Source: Pomphorhynchus laevis (lineage: Eukaryota; Acanthocephala; Palaeacanthocephala; Echinorhynchida; Pomphorhynchidae). From it: a stretch of 64,000 nucleotides of DNA. Positions 43,680 to 54,587 of this stretch are shown piece after piece (position 1 is the stretch's first letter; each line of letters opens with the position of its first letter). The stretch is taken from assembly GCA_012934845.2 (NCBI GenBank), contig WNNJ02003785.1:1-64000 (forward strand), written 5' to 3'. A model generated the notes under the pieces. It saw only the letters and a program-made list of their open reading frames with translations, did no database searches and had not been told where the DNA came from. Made by a program: the position numbers and the translations under genes.

Positions 43680-45332
43680 ACTGTTACAAAAAAGATCCGA
43701 TATTAACAGTGCAAGAAGAACAGTTGATAGCTAAAGAAGGATTTATACAGTGAGATCCATTAGCAATGGCAGCGTCGGCGATGGCTACACTACCCTTAAT
43801 TGCGGACTTACAGAATAGAGTTCCATCGATCATACACCGATAGTATGCATACGATGCGTGTTGTGTTGGTCGACCTGAAGACCTCTTAATGGTTTGGCAA
43901 CATTTTGTTGAGATTGATCCAGAATATAGATTCCACGTTAACATATCTAAAAGTAGATTATTGGTACATGCTGGTCATCTACAGTAAGTTGAAAATATTT
44001 TTTTGTGGCAGGAATCCACACAACTGATGAAGGCATTGTTCCTCTGGGCTCGCCAATAGGATCATATCCATTAACTGAATAATTCGTAAAGATGAAAAAA
44101 GATAAATGGATTAGGATGATATAACATTTGTCTGACATTGCTGAAATCGATGCGCAAGTGGCATACAGTGCCTTCATATATACTGTGCAACACAAATATA
44201 CGTATTTAATGAGGACATGCAAGGTAGAGAGGTACTGATTCAAGAACTTAGAGCACTCTATATTCAACGTTTTTCTACCTAAACTTACCGTACAAGAGAA
44301 GATAATTGGGACTATGCGGATGGCATGCTCACTACCAACGACATCAGGTGCATTAGGCATTCGGGGCGATTGGGAGAATGCTGACAGTATCTATAATCGA
44401 TCAATAAGAATGTGTGACCCCATTTGGAGCAGTGATATGAGGAATAGCATTACAGTACTTCTAAAACCCATAGCTGAACAGTTATCACATAAGAACAAAT
44501 TAGAGATCAGCAAAAAATTTCACGAACATTAGAAAGCATAGACGACAAGTCAAGAAGTATACTAACAAATGCTGCAGAGAAAGGAGCGTCATCTTGGCTC
44601 ACTGTGAAACCTACAAATAATCCTCAATCACGATTAAATACCCAACAGTTTGTAGATGCAATGTGCGTTCGATATAACGTATCTTTAAAGAATTGTAAGG
44701 CACGATGTGCATGTTGAGCTGCCCTAAATTCAGCACACTCGCAATCATGTCGGAATGTCTGGACAACAATATCACGCCACGACTTAACTGGTAACCTAAT
44801 AGCCAATGAATTGGATAGCATATGCAAGGATGTCGTATTAGAGCCACGCTTAAGTTCAATACCGGATGGTTATCAGTTCGAAGTTGAAACTATCACAAGA
44901 GACACTAATGCCAGATCTGATGTAGCGTGTTGCAGATTATACGGTTGTGGAATGGTGCGGTCTTTTCTAGACATCTGTATTTTTAACACATTAGCACCAT
45001 CCTATATTGGAAAGTCCCCAAATAAAAGTCACTCATACCACGTTAATCATAAATTCGCAAAATATGGGGAGCGTATTGCCGACATCGATCATTCACTCTT
45101 CATACCACTTACGTTTTCGACATGCGGAGGAATAGGTCCGGAAGCTCACAAAATGATTAAATGGCTGGCAAATCAAAAGGCTATTAAACAAAAGACTTCT
45201 TGCGCTAGAGCTATTACAAGAATTCGATCAAGAATCAGTGTCGCATTGGCGCGTGCCGCGTCAATGTGTATTCGCGCGACACGGTTATCTGTCAAAGAGC
45301 AGATACATCGAATCACGACGAATGAATTCTAA
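43680..45332 (+). mobile_element. X1, RT palm to C-terminal endonuclease
   Basis: Resumes the RLE-type LINE after B2: KEGFIQ then DPLAMAASAMATLPLIADLQ (RT motif B 'EG.TQGD.LAM'), YAYDACCVGR (degenerate YADD motif), FHVNISKSRLLVHAG, the thumb (AYSAFIYTVQHKYTYLMRTC, 44160-44225), TSGALGIRGDWENA, EKGASSWLTVKPTNN, ARCAC..AALNSAHSQSC (zinc knuckle), and the 173-codon ORF 44811-45332 with VVLEPRLSSIPDGY, ARSDVACCRLYG, RSFLDICIFNTLAPSYI and LTFSTCGGIGPEAHKM. The R.D...D(I/V).IF spacing suggests a PD-(D/E)XK restriction-like nuclease. The RT is broken by stops. Confidence 0.7.
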
Positions 45333-45718
45333 AGCCTATAAAGACCAACCTTAGTGATAAATATATTTATTAATCGCACATGAATGTTACTGTCTGTATA
45401 GAGGTCCGTTTGAGGGAACCGAATAAATAATGTTTTATTGAAAAATTAATATTATTATAAAAACATTATTAAAAAAGTTTGTGAACAAAAAACGGTTGAG
45501 AACAAAAAATTTTAACAGCTAAACACACAAATTAAAACAACAAGCTTCGCAAATACTTTAAAACAGCTTATCTTCAACGCAACGTCTATTACGAGTCATT
45601 CCAGGATAAAAGGGCTCTGACCTGGCCAGTTAAAATTTCTGATCATAAAAGCTAATTACAAAATTTTACAAAATTAGAAATTGATTACAATAGTGGCTGA
45701 TCACAATTTCCTCAATAA
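45333..45718. other. Junction between RLE-type LINE copies X1 and X2
   Basis: 386 bp of AT-rich sequence between the stop of X1 and the first ATG of X2, presumably the X1 3' UTR and X2 5' UTR. No clear tail or target duplication was identified by eye. Confidence 0.4.
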
Positions 45719-47115
45719 ATGACAAAAGGAGTACCCTCCAATACTCGTAGATGTTGTGGATGTAACGTTCCCAACGGAAAATACAAAGGATGCCGGTGTG
45801 CAAAGGCAGACGCTAATTGTGTAAACTGTTCAGCTTCTAATTGCTGTAACAAAGCTATTCAGGTCCCGACTAATTTTCTAGATACCATTCAACTAAAACA
45901 TAGTCAAGCAGACGCAACAGAGACAAATTCGTCAACTACGTACCCAATAATTGATCAGCAACAAATATATGTTGCTAATATGACTCATATTACGACTAAA
46001 CCCCTCATCCAAATGAACAGGACATGATAGATAAGATTTTTGAAGAGGTTATTGATTTGAAGCTAAACTTAGTCAGATTGACTAGATGTTGTGAATCAAA
46101 AGTTTTTATCAAAGAACTATCAAGCATATACGAACGAACATCCACAAACAGTTGTTCACTCAAATCAGCTATTGTTCTCTGTCAGCGAGTACTTCAGCGA
46201 TACAACAAATCAAACTCAAAGAAACTAAAATTAACAATCAGTAGAATGATGGACAGATGGATCAGTGGTTATCTAGATTCTCTCATCACGGAAGCCAGGT
46301 ATTTACAGCGACTCGACTCTCTGAGAACATATCAACTTGGAGACAAAGATTGGTCTAAATCATTCAGGAAACTTGTTCTTGATGGAAAAATTACCGCCGC
46401 GGTAAAATTACTTGAATCAAATAATAGTTCTGTCAAACCACTAAACCTAGACGAAGTCACCGCAGGTAAAACAGTCAGGCAGATCCTCATAGAAAAATAT
46501 CCAGAAGCAGCTGATGTATGTAAGAATGCTTTATTAACATCACCATTATATGAAGCAAACGACTTCTACGCGATCGCTTTTTAAGGTATCGACGCAGAAA
46601 AAATAGTCTCAGTAGCCAGTAGAGTTAAAGGTGGCGCAGGCCCATCTGGAGTGGATGTAAGGTCATGGTTTGAAATGTTGACTGGATTTGAGCTCGAGTC
46701 GCAACGATTAGCAGAAACCTTAGTGTCGTTTGCTAGATTTATCGCAACACAGGACATGTCCCTTAGTTCCATGAAGGAACTTACAACGAGCAGGCTAGTT
46801 GCATTAATCAAGAACCCTGGGGTTCGACCAATAGGAATCAGATATGTTTTGAGAAGAATAATCTCAAAGTCAATACTAGGTGTTGCTCAGCCACAACTAC
46901 AACGGATTTGTGGGAAAATACAATTTTGTGCTGGACATAGTGCTGGCACCGAATGCGTATTCCACGCTCTACAAGATATACTCCCCAGAGAACCAAACTC
47001 AGTGATTATGCCAATTGATACAGACAATGCATTCAACCGTGTAAATCGGAAGACCGCACTTATCAGCATGCCGAAAATATGTCCAGCGCTTTCAAAAGTT
47101 CCATCGGATTTATAT
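45719..47115 (+). mobile_element. RLE-type LINE copy X2, 5' part
   Basis: From ATG 45719: a finger (RRCCGCNVPNGKYKGCRCAK, then ANCVNCSASNCCN), ORF to 46027; then 46024-46584 (helical linker, GKTVRQILIEKYPEA) and, after one in-frame TAA, 46585-47115 with VKGGAGPSGVDVRSWFEM, TTSRLVALIKNPGVRPIGIR, YVLRRIISKSILGVA, FCAGHSAGTECVFHALQD and motif A as DTDNAFNRVNRKTALISM. The finger ORF overlaps the next ORF by 4 bp (ATGA), so finger and RT may be separate ORFs or one frame-shifted product. Cut at SKVPSDLY by LINE A2, continuing at 50722. Confidence 0.75.
47109..47115. repeat. Target-site duplication of LINE A2, left (TTTATAT)
   Basis: Same 7 bp as 50722-50728. Confidence 0.75.
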
Positions 47116-50100
47116 TATTATACATTCAACAACATACGAGCATTAGCTCAAATAGCTGGCTCACAATAAGTTCGTAAATAAATTAATTAGTTATTAAAAT
47201 AAGGAAATGCAACACGAAACATTGCTTGATCCATTCGTAGTCTTCTTTTAAAAGTATTAAGTGAACTGCATCCAACGATGTCTGCATCAAGGTTGTTCCA
47301 AAGCTCAACAATTCTTCTATCAAATTGCATCGCGCCCAATTTCTGTACTCTGTTTCTTCGAATAGTTAAAGAATGACCGCGAAGAACATTTGAACAACGT
47401 AGTTGAACCCTACTCCGAAGAGGGTGATGAGGACGTTGGAATAAATGCCAAACAAGGCACATATCCATGTACCGACGGGTCCATGTGACGGTCTCAAGTC
47501 CTAATGATCTCAGTCTGTCTTCATAAGGCAGCGACGCTAACGTTGGTGCTAGCTTTGTTGCCCTGCGAAGTACCCTCTCTGATTTCTTATGTTCATGCAC
47601 AGTACGTGGGTATACAACCGGAGCTGCATATAAAAGTCTACTTAATACATGTGCTAAAATCAGAGGCCGAAGAGCAGTCGGATTAACGCGAACAAACGCG
47701 CGTCGAATCATACCTATCATTTTATTGGAGTTGGCACAAGCTTGATCAGTGTGCTTTTTAGTTGATAAATTAGAGGTAACCCATACTCCTAAATCTTTGT
47801 AACTATCGACACTTTCCACAATACAGCCCTTATATGTGTAACAACCTTATGTTATTTGCTTGCGAGCATTACTAATAATACGCATGTGTTTGCATTTTGA
47901 AACATTTATCACAAGCTTGTTAGACGCCGCCCACAACTCCACATTATCTATGTCAGTTTGCAAATTATCAACATACTCACATGAATGAATGGGCCGCCAT
48001 ATTTTTAAGTCATCTGCATACAAACATGCGTGCGCTGGCACGCATTTGCCACGTTAAAATAAATCGTTTTTTTTTAACATGATCGAGAGCGAATGCACCC
48101 AGGCAAATCGTTAACATAAATGCTGAATAAAAGCGGACCCAAAACTGAACCTTGAGGTACTCCAATATGACATTCTCTAGACACAGACAATGACCAATCG
48201 ACAAGTACTCGAAAGCAACGATCACGAAGAAATTCTCTAATCCAATCAACTATTATGTTTGGGAGTCCAGTATTGACAAGTTTCTGAAGAAGTAGACCAT
48301 GATCTACTCTATCAAAAGCTTTAGAAAAGTCGAAGAATATAATGTCTGTATCGGTATAATGTGTCTTATTCGCTGTCCAATCAAGATGAGCATCAAGCAA
48401 ATTTGAAACAGTTGAATAACCCTTCCGAAATCCGTGCTGATTAGGGACTAAAATTTTTCCTACACGAAAAAACTCAACCATGTAGCGATGCACAAACCTC
48501 TCCAACACTCTACAGCAAATGCAGGTAATGCTCACCGGCCTATAATTCTCGACGGAAGAGCGATCTCCCTTCTTGAAGTAGGGAAGAACAATTGACTGCT
48601 TCTACACATTAGGAAGAGATCTTTCTAAGATTGACTGGCGAAAAATTGCACAGAGAGGAACGCAAATTGAGCCTGCTAATCTGCGCAGATAAACAGAAGG
48701 TAGTAAGTCACAACCTCTTGAATTATTTGCTTTTAGACGGCGTAATTCGGAATAGACTTTAGCTGGCGTTATCAAATTGTCAAGGTCCAACTCAAGACAC
48801 GTGTCAGAGTAAGTGTTCAGCACACTAGATTCCATACAAAAAGTTTGATGTTCATTTGCGGGCTCTACTGAAGTGCAATAGTGTGCCGCAAACTCTTCAG
48901 CTAGGTCATTCGCAGAAATGTCATAGAAGTAGTGACAAATCGAAGAATCAACAGCTCCCCTGCTTGATAGGTACTGAAAAAGGACCTTTAAATCGTATTT
49001 ACACTTGTTAGCTAATGCATTCTCAAATGCACACCGCTTCTTTCTCTTCAATGAATTGAATAAATTTCTTGCCTGTTTAAAAACATCATAACTACACTCC
49101 CCAACTTTGTAGCGATTGAAGATCAAATTACGAGTCCTCAATGCTGAACGTAACTCAGAATCGAACCAGGGAGAATCTTTTCGACGTGTCCTGCTTCTAA
49201 GTGGAGAGAATAAAATAAGCAGCGACTCTAAGGTTCTCTGAAAGTAATTCCACGCGCCGTGTACTCCAACAACAGCGGGATCTGGCCAGGAAGCTGTTGA
49301 AAGTATTGACTTAATTGCACCTGTGTTGGTTTTGAAAGCATTAACCACTTGATTTTCACGCGGACCTCGAGTATCTTCTTGAAACCTTAACCTAATGATC
49401 AATACGCAATGATCAGACATACCGATCGGGGCATCATAACGGATAGCGTTAATAATCTCACTGTTCGAAGATAAACATACATCTAATAGAGATCTACTGT
49501 CACTAGCAAAACGAGTGTAATTTTGAACATGCTGAGTTAAACCACAATAGATGATACACTCCAGAAGGTCATAGGAAGCATGGTCACAAGTAGGAAAAGC
49601 CGTATACGAATTCCAATCAACCGAAGGCATATTCAAGTCACCAAGTATTAAAACATTGGAGGTACCTTTAGAATAAAGTTCTACTTCCCCAATCAGTTTA
49701 TCTGTGGCGGCCAAGGGTGAACGATATACTACCCCCAGAACAAGCGGAGCGGTATGCATGAATTTTACCCGACACCACAAACTTTCGACTTTATTAGAAG
49801 AAGAAGTGCTAAGAATAGTTACTTTCACATCGTTGCTCACATAAAGAATAACACCTCCACCTCTTCCACTTTTACGATCACTGCGGAAAACCAGATAACC
49901 AGGGATGGAGACTTCATTATCAACAATATCACCATATAGCCATGATTCTGTGATAGCAAGTAATTTAGGACGAATTAACTGAACTCTATATCTCAGTTCA
50001 TCTATCTTCGATATAAGACTGCGAACATTACCATGGAGTATTTCACAATGCCCCAACATACCTCTGGGAGTATTCCTATCACCCCTTACACATCCAAATA

Positions 50101-50721
50101 ACCCGGACGCTAAACCATTTAGACTCTGATAGGCAGAGTAGACGAGCCCGTTTCGATTACAGAATGCACGCGAGGCGACATGACTAGTGGGCTCCAACTC
50201 AGCCGGGTGCGTCGCTTCACAATCTGAAAATTTTTCACATAGAGATTTGTTTCTCCTTTAGCAACACGAGATGCTAGTTCCTCTTTAACCTTCGATAATT
50301 TTTTTCGTTCTGATACATCAAGATCTTTCAGCAGTCGAATATTAGACCCTTTGAGACGGAACGAGTTTCGCAACATTAAGGTAGCATGAAGTTGGTTATG
50401 GAAGACAGCTTTGAGTAGTCGGGGTTTATTATTTAAAGCATTACGCTTACCTAGGCGGAAAAGAGCGACAAGTTTAACTTTTTGGACTGTCTCAATGTCA
50501 CAGGAGCCAAGTACATGTGCCAGAATAGACCTCAAACTCTGAATGTCGTCATTCAGTCGTGCTTGCGCATTCTCGAATATAGACTCGGGCACATTAGCTA
50601 GAATAACTGAGCATCCTCTATTATATATACGCTTATTTGAGATCACCCTATCGAGACCATCACAGGACACAGCAGATTGTGTATCTGTACATGCATGTAA
50701 GATGGGTAATTGAGTATCCGT
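47116..50721 (-). mobile_element. CR1-like LINE family A, copy A2, inserted in X2
   Basis: Minus strand: partial ORF1 (50751-50119) with the CTD-like region (GCSVILANVPESIFENAQAR, LKDLDVSERKKLSKVKEELA, RVAKGETNLYVKNF), overlapping ORF2 that starts near 50197 (LHGNVRSL, ITESWL, GRGGGVILYV, ILGDLNMPSVDW, GMSDHCVL) and runs to 47190 with RT motifs FFDFSKAFDRVD, GVPQGSVLGPLLF and LYADDLKIW. One TAG replaces a Trp codon (PNV then KQSI, near 48602), a 47-bp LINE tail is inserted next to the LYADD codons (48029-48075), and a frame change lies near 47850. The 5' end is truncated within ORF1. Flanked by a 7-bp target duplication. Nearly identical to A1. Confidence 0.9.
48029..48075 (-). mobile_element. 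47-bp LINE family B tail inserted in LINE A2
   Basis: Reads CGTGCGCTGGCACG then CATTTGCCACGTTAAAATAA and an oligo-T/A end on the plus strand. It interrupts A2 relative to A1 and is flanked by AACATG at 48023-48028 and 48076-48081. It is the family B 3' tail alone. The tail reads in sense on the plus strand, i.e. opposite to A2. Confidence 0.85.
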
Positions 50722-50728
50722 TTTATAT
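50722..50728. repeat. Target-site duplication of LINE A2, right (TTTATAT)
   Basis: Partner of 47109-47115; X2 coding resumes in frame after it. Confidence 0.75.
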
Positions 50729-52000
50729 AAAAATCTAACGATACCCACCACTGGTGGTGAATGTATTCTCTCTTAAGAAGGATTTACCCAGGGAGATGTC
50801 TTCGCAATGGCTGCTTTTGTATCATCAGCGCTACCTTTATTACTTCGTATCAAAGAAAAGTTCCCAAGAATTCATCAATACTGGTATGCTGACGACGGCA
50901 ACTTTGTCGGAGCCCTTATGAAGTAAATATGGCATTTGAGAATTGCTACAACAAATTGCTCCTGAATACGGATTTTACATAAACGTATAAAAAGTAATGT
51001 CTATACAAACGGGATTTACGCAGCGTCGCTTTTAAATTTATTTGAAGATATTCAGATCCCAATTAACGATAAAGGATTATCAGTATTAGGATCTGATATC
51101 GGTAATGAAACGTTCGTGAAAGATTTTGTTCACAAAACCACTAAATTAATGATCAACACAATCGCTCGTCGTACTGAAGTTGGACACACCGATCTTCATA
51201 TTACATATGCAGTGTTAACAAGATCTATTCAGCACAAGTGGAATCATCTCCAGAGATCTTGTCTTTGCGACGCTGATTGGTTCGTTCCACTGGCTTCGTC
51301 GATCAGGTCAATGGTAAAATGTTTAATTGGATCCGATCAAGTTGGGGATGATATTTTATGACGAATTTACAGTCTAAGTGTACTAAACTGTGTATTGGTA
51401 TCAAATATCCATGTACTTATTTAGACGGTAAATTTGAAGCCTCCCGTAGATTGTGTGAGCATTACATAGATGGTCTCACATATGTTGACGTCAATCTTAG
51501 GCAGTTAACCTTTTATAAACAGATTCAAAAAATCAAATATCTAAAGAACAGGACGAGCGATTTCGCCTAATGCAAACCCTCGATCCTGTCCTTAAAAGTT
51601 CTATCGAGCACGCATCAATAAAATGATCATCTGCTTGGTTGACCGTATTTCCAACGCACAATACACAAACGAAAGTGAGTAGCATTGTTTTTCGCGACTC
51701 AATTTTAGGAAGGTATGGTGCACTTCCAACAGATGCTCCCAGAACATGATAGTGTGGTGAGGCAAACTCTATCTCCCATGCATTCTCGTGTCCATTTGGC
51801 GGATTGCTCTCAATGAGACACGACGTAATTCAGGATTTCCTCGCAAAGTTAACAGAGGTGTGTCACAACGTGACATTTGCCACGTTAAATAAATCTTTTT
51901 TCGTTTTTCTTTAACGTCCAAATTGAGCCTTATCTAAGTCCCACCAGTGAAAGTGTCAAATTTCGCAATCGCACCACTACAACCTCATCATGCACTATAT
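50729..52000 (+). mobile_element. RLE-type LINE copy X2, 3' part
   Basis: Continues with LTIPTTGGECILS, EGFTQGDVFAMAAFVSSALP (motif B), HQYWYADDGNFVGALMK (motif C, about 50880-50925), LSVLGSDIGNETFVKDFVHK, the thumb (HITYAVLTRSIQHKWNHLQR, 51200-51265), SAWLTVFPT-like remnants (51630), MRHDVIQDFLAKLTEVCHNV (51812-51866) and IEPYLSPTSESV (about 51925). The nuclease core is missing beyond about 52000, where LINE D begins on the other strand. Stops and frame changes throughout. A 41-bp LINE tail sits at 51872-51912. Confidence 0.7.
51872..51912 (+). mobile_element. 41-bp LINE family B tail inserted in X2
   Basis: GACATTTGCCACGTTAAATA followed by AATC and a T-rich end, flanked by AACGT at 51867-51871 and 51913-51917. 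It separates the codons for CHNV and IEP of the X2 protein. Confidence 0.75.
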
Positions 52001-52009
52001 TGACGATAA

Positions 52010-52031
52010 ACATGGTGGTCCTCCACCATGT
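52010..52031. repeat. Perfect 9-bp hairpin
   Basis: ACATGGTGG / CCACCATGT around TCCT, near the junction of X2 and LINE D. Confidence 0.8.
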
Positions 52032-52034
52032 TGG

Positions 52035-54460
52035 ATACCGACGAAACACTGCTTAGATTAAATTCATTTGCAAATTAAATTCCTCGGCAATGTCAACCTG
52101 AGCAGACAATAGACAACCATCAACAACCAAGTGAGAAATACCACAGGGAACATTCCCATTTTGGCGCATGTATGACCAAAAACGTTTGGAATTTTGACCA
52201 ATCGAATTTACGAGATCGTACTCATAATGAACACGCTTATTAGTGCACTGTCGTTTAGAAACGGTTTCGTTCGTACAGTGCTTTCTTGAGATCATGGTCA
52301 AACCAAAATGGCTTGCGGTTGTAACGTTTCTTGATTACTATTTTTGGGACAAACTTATTTGAAACTTCAAGTAATTTATCGCGAATTACATGCCAGCAAC
52401 GGTCAACTGAACTGTCATCACAACAAAAGTTAATACAACTTCATAAGTCAAGAGTCCTGCGTGATCTGCCTTATGCCACAGCCGTTTGACAAAATTAGGC
52501 TCAGCATCCTCCATCATAGTTCATAAAGAAGAACGAATATCGAATTGAATGGTTACATGGTCACTCAATCCCAGAGGAGATACATAGCGTATGTCACAAA
52601 TATGATCACAATTTCGAGAAAATATTAGATCAAGTATAGATGAACTATTACCGCATACTCTGGTATGACAGGTCAGTAATTGAACGAGTAATATATCGTG
52701 AGTCAAGAATTGCCATATTTGAGTTTCAGAAGCATCGCAATATTCAATACTAAAACCACCAACATCACTAACCACAACACTTGGAATGTTAAAATCACCA
52801 GATAGGATGAAAGGACAATGATGCTTACATGAATTAAGAAGCACATTATGTAGTACATTGTCAAAACCAGATGATTTAGGAGTTCTATAAAGGACACCAA
52901 GCTAAAATATAAGTTCGGATAATATTACGTCTAACACCAAGCACTCACAAGTTCCTTCACTGTTGGAGTACTGAACCGAACCGACTACAACCGCTCCGTG
53001 AGCTAAATAGATGGCAACACCAAACCCGCGACGAACATCACACATATCTGACCGAGTTACGGTATAACCCTGAATATTAATTGTAACATCACCAATCCTA
53101 CTATGCAGCCACGACTCAGATACGGTAAAGGCGTCTAAATGTTTTGTAGTCAACATAATGCGAAGATTATCCAGATTTGAAGTCAAGCTACGAATGTTAA
53201 AATATCCAATGAGAAGATCATGCTTATTTGCAGAAGCTGCAATATCCGTTTTCACCAAACTGAAATCCACAAGGGAACCCACAGATATAGAACCAGCACT
53301 CAAAGGTCCATGCAGATTGGATACCAACGCACAAATGGCTGGCGTTGGCAAACACGAAAATTTCTGACACACAAATCCACATCACCTTCGCCACGACGGC
53401 GGGCAAGCTCCTGCTTAGCATTAAGTAATAACATACGCTCTTCGTGAGAAATATCCTTCAAAATACGAACAGGTTGATTTTTTAGTCTGAATCCTCAATT
53501 TAAGAGGGACTTAGCTTCAATAGTTGATCCGAGGACAACCTTAAGAAGCCTAAGATGGTTATCAGATGTTTTCTTACCAAGTCGAAACATACTCCTGACA
53601 GTTAACTTGGACACAACATATCGATTCGAATAGTCGAACATCGTGGAAATAATGGTTCTGACTGCATCAACGTCATTATTATCCAAACGAGTTTGCGAAA
53701 CGCTATTTGCAGATTTACTTAAATTTGCAAACAACGCACAATAAGACCTGTCAAAGTCCTTATGTCGGATACGTTTATTAGATTCAGATTAAACATGCGC
53801 ACAGTCTGACAAAATTGAGTTGGATAGACGACGGCACGGGCCACAGCAATCAAGCTCCTCTTCAGTGTCATTCACTTTATGATTATTACATACGTCAAAA
53901 AAGCTGCAACCGATATTTCCACTTAGACTTTCTGTAGTTATACTTTGTTGAAGTTCGCATCAATATCCTTGCTTGGTCAATACAGACATGGGTGATCGAG
54001 AAGCAGTTATAATTGGTTCCGTCCCGCTACTGATTGACTGCATGTTGAGCCGGTTTCTATAATACTGATGTGGACGTCCGTTTGTCCATATTCAACACGG
54101 TTGCCGCTAAGTGCTGCTCGAGCATATTGCAAGGTCATCATTTCCGATAGTGACCTCGGTAGAGAGGCTGTTACAACCATAAGATGATGCTTCACATACT
54201 CGCTGTTCATTTATAATGATATTTGCTTCACATGACTGATTCGACGTTACTGGTTTGTGAGCATAAGATATAGCGCAACAAAATCCACAATAATAAGGTC
54301 GTTGCTGTAAAGATTCACGGTCGACCTGCTTAACTTTTATCAATGTATATACATTGCAACCATCGCAGTAACACATAATCTCGAGCTGAACATAGTCGTC
54401 AATACGTTTTACCACGCGTGGTTTACGAGATTTTGATCCCATTTGTAGATAAACAGATAT
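52035..54460 (-). pseudogene. CR1-like LINE D: ORF1 and endonuclease, RT missing
   Basis: Minus strand. ORF1: finger (MGSKSRKPRVVKRIDD, VQLEIMCYCDGCNVYTLIKV, RPYYCGFC; 54442-54290), then an RRM/CTD-like part (NDVDAVRTIISTMFDYSNR, VRSMFRLGKKTSDNHLRLLK; 53690-53500). ORF2 endonuclease: YFNIRSLTSNLD, TVSESWLHSRIG, TRSDMCDVRRGFGVAIYL (RR for RGG), LYRTPKS, LSGDFNIPS, SSSILDLIFSR, GLSDHVTI. It continues into the linker (FWSYMRQNGNVPCGISHLVV, VDIAEEFN) and stops at about 52035. The RT is entirely absent. 3' loss is unusual for LINEs and points to a later deletion or an interrupted copy. Several frame changes. Confidence 0.8.
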
Positions 54461-54542
54461 TGTATGTGTAATGTATGAGTAGTTAGTAATTGTGTGTTTA
54501 AGCTCTTAAAATTTTTGTTTTGATTTGTGCTGCTAGATTGAT

Positions 54543-54573
54543 GAAATTATAAAGTATTTAATATTACTTTATA
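54543..54573. repeat. 11-bp inverted repeat between two LINEs
   Basis: ATTATAAAGTA with TACTTTATAAT in the 130-bp gap between divergent LINEs D and C. Confidence 0.7.
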
Positions 54574-54587
54574 ATTTGACGTTTCAG

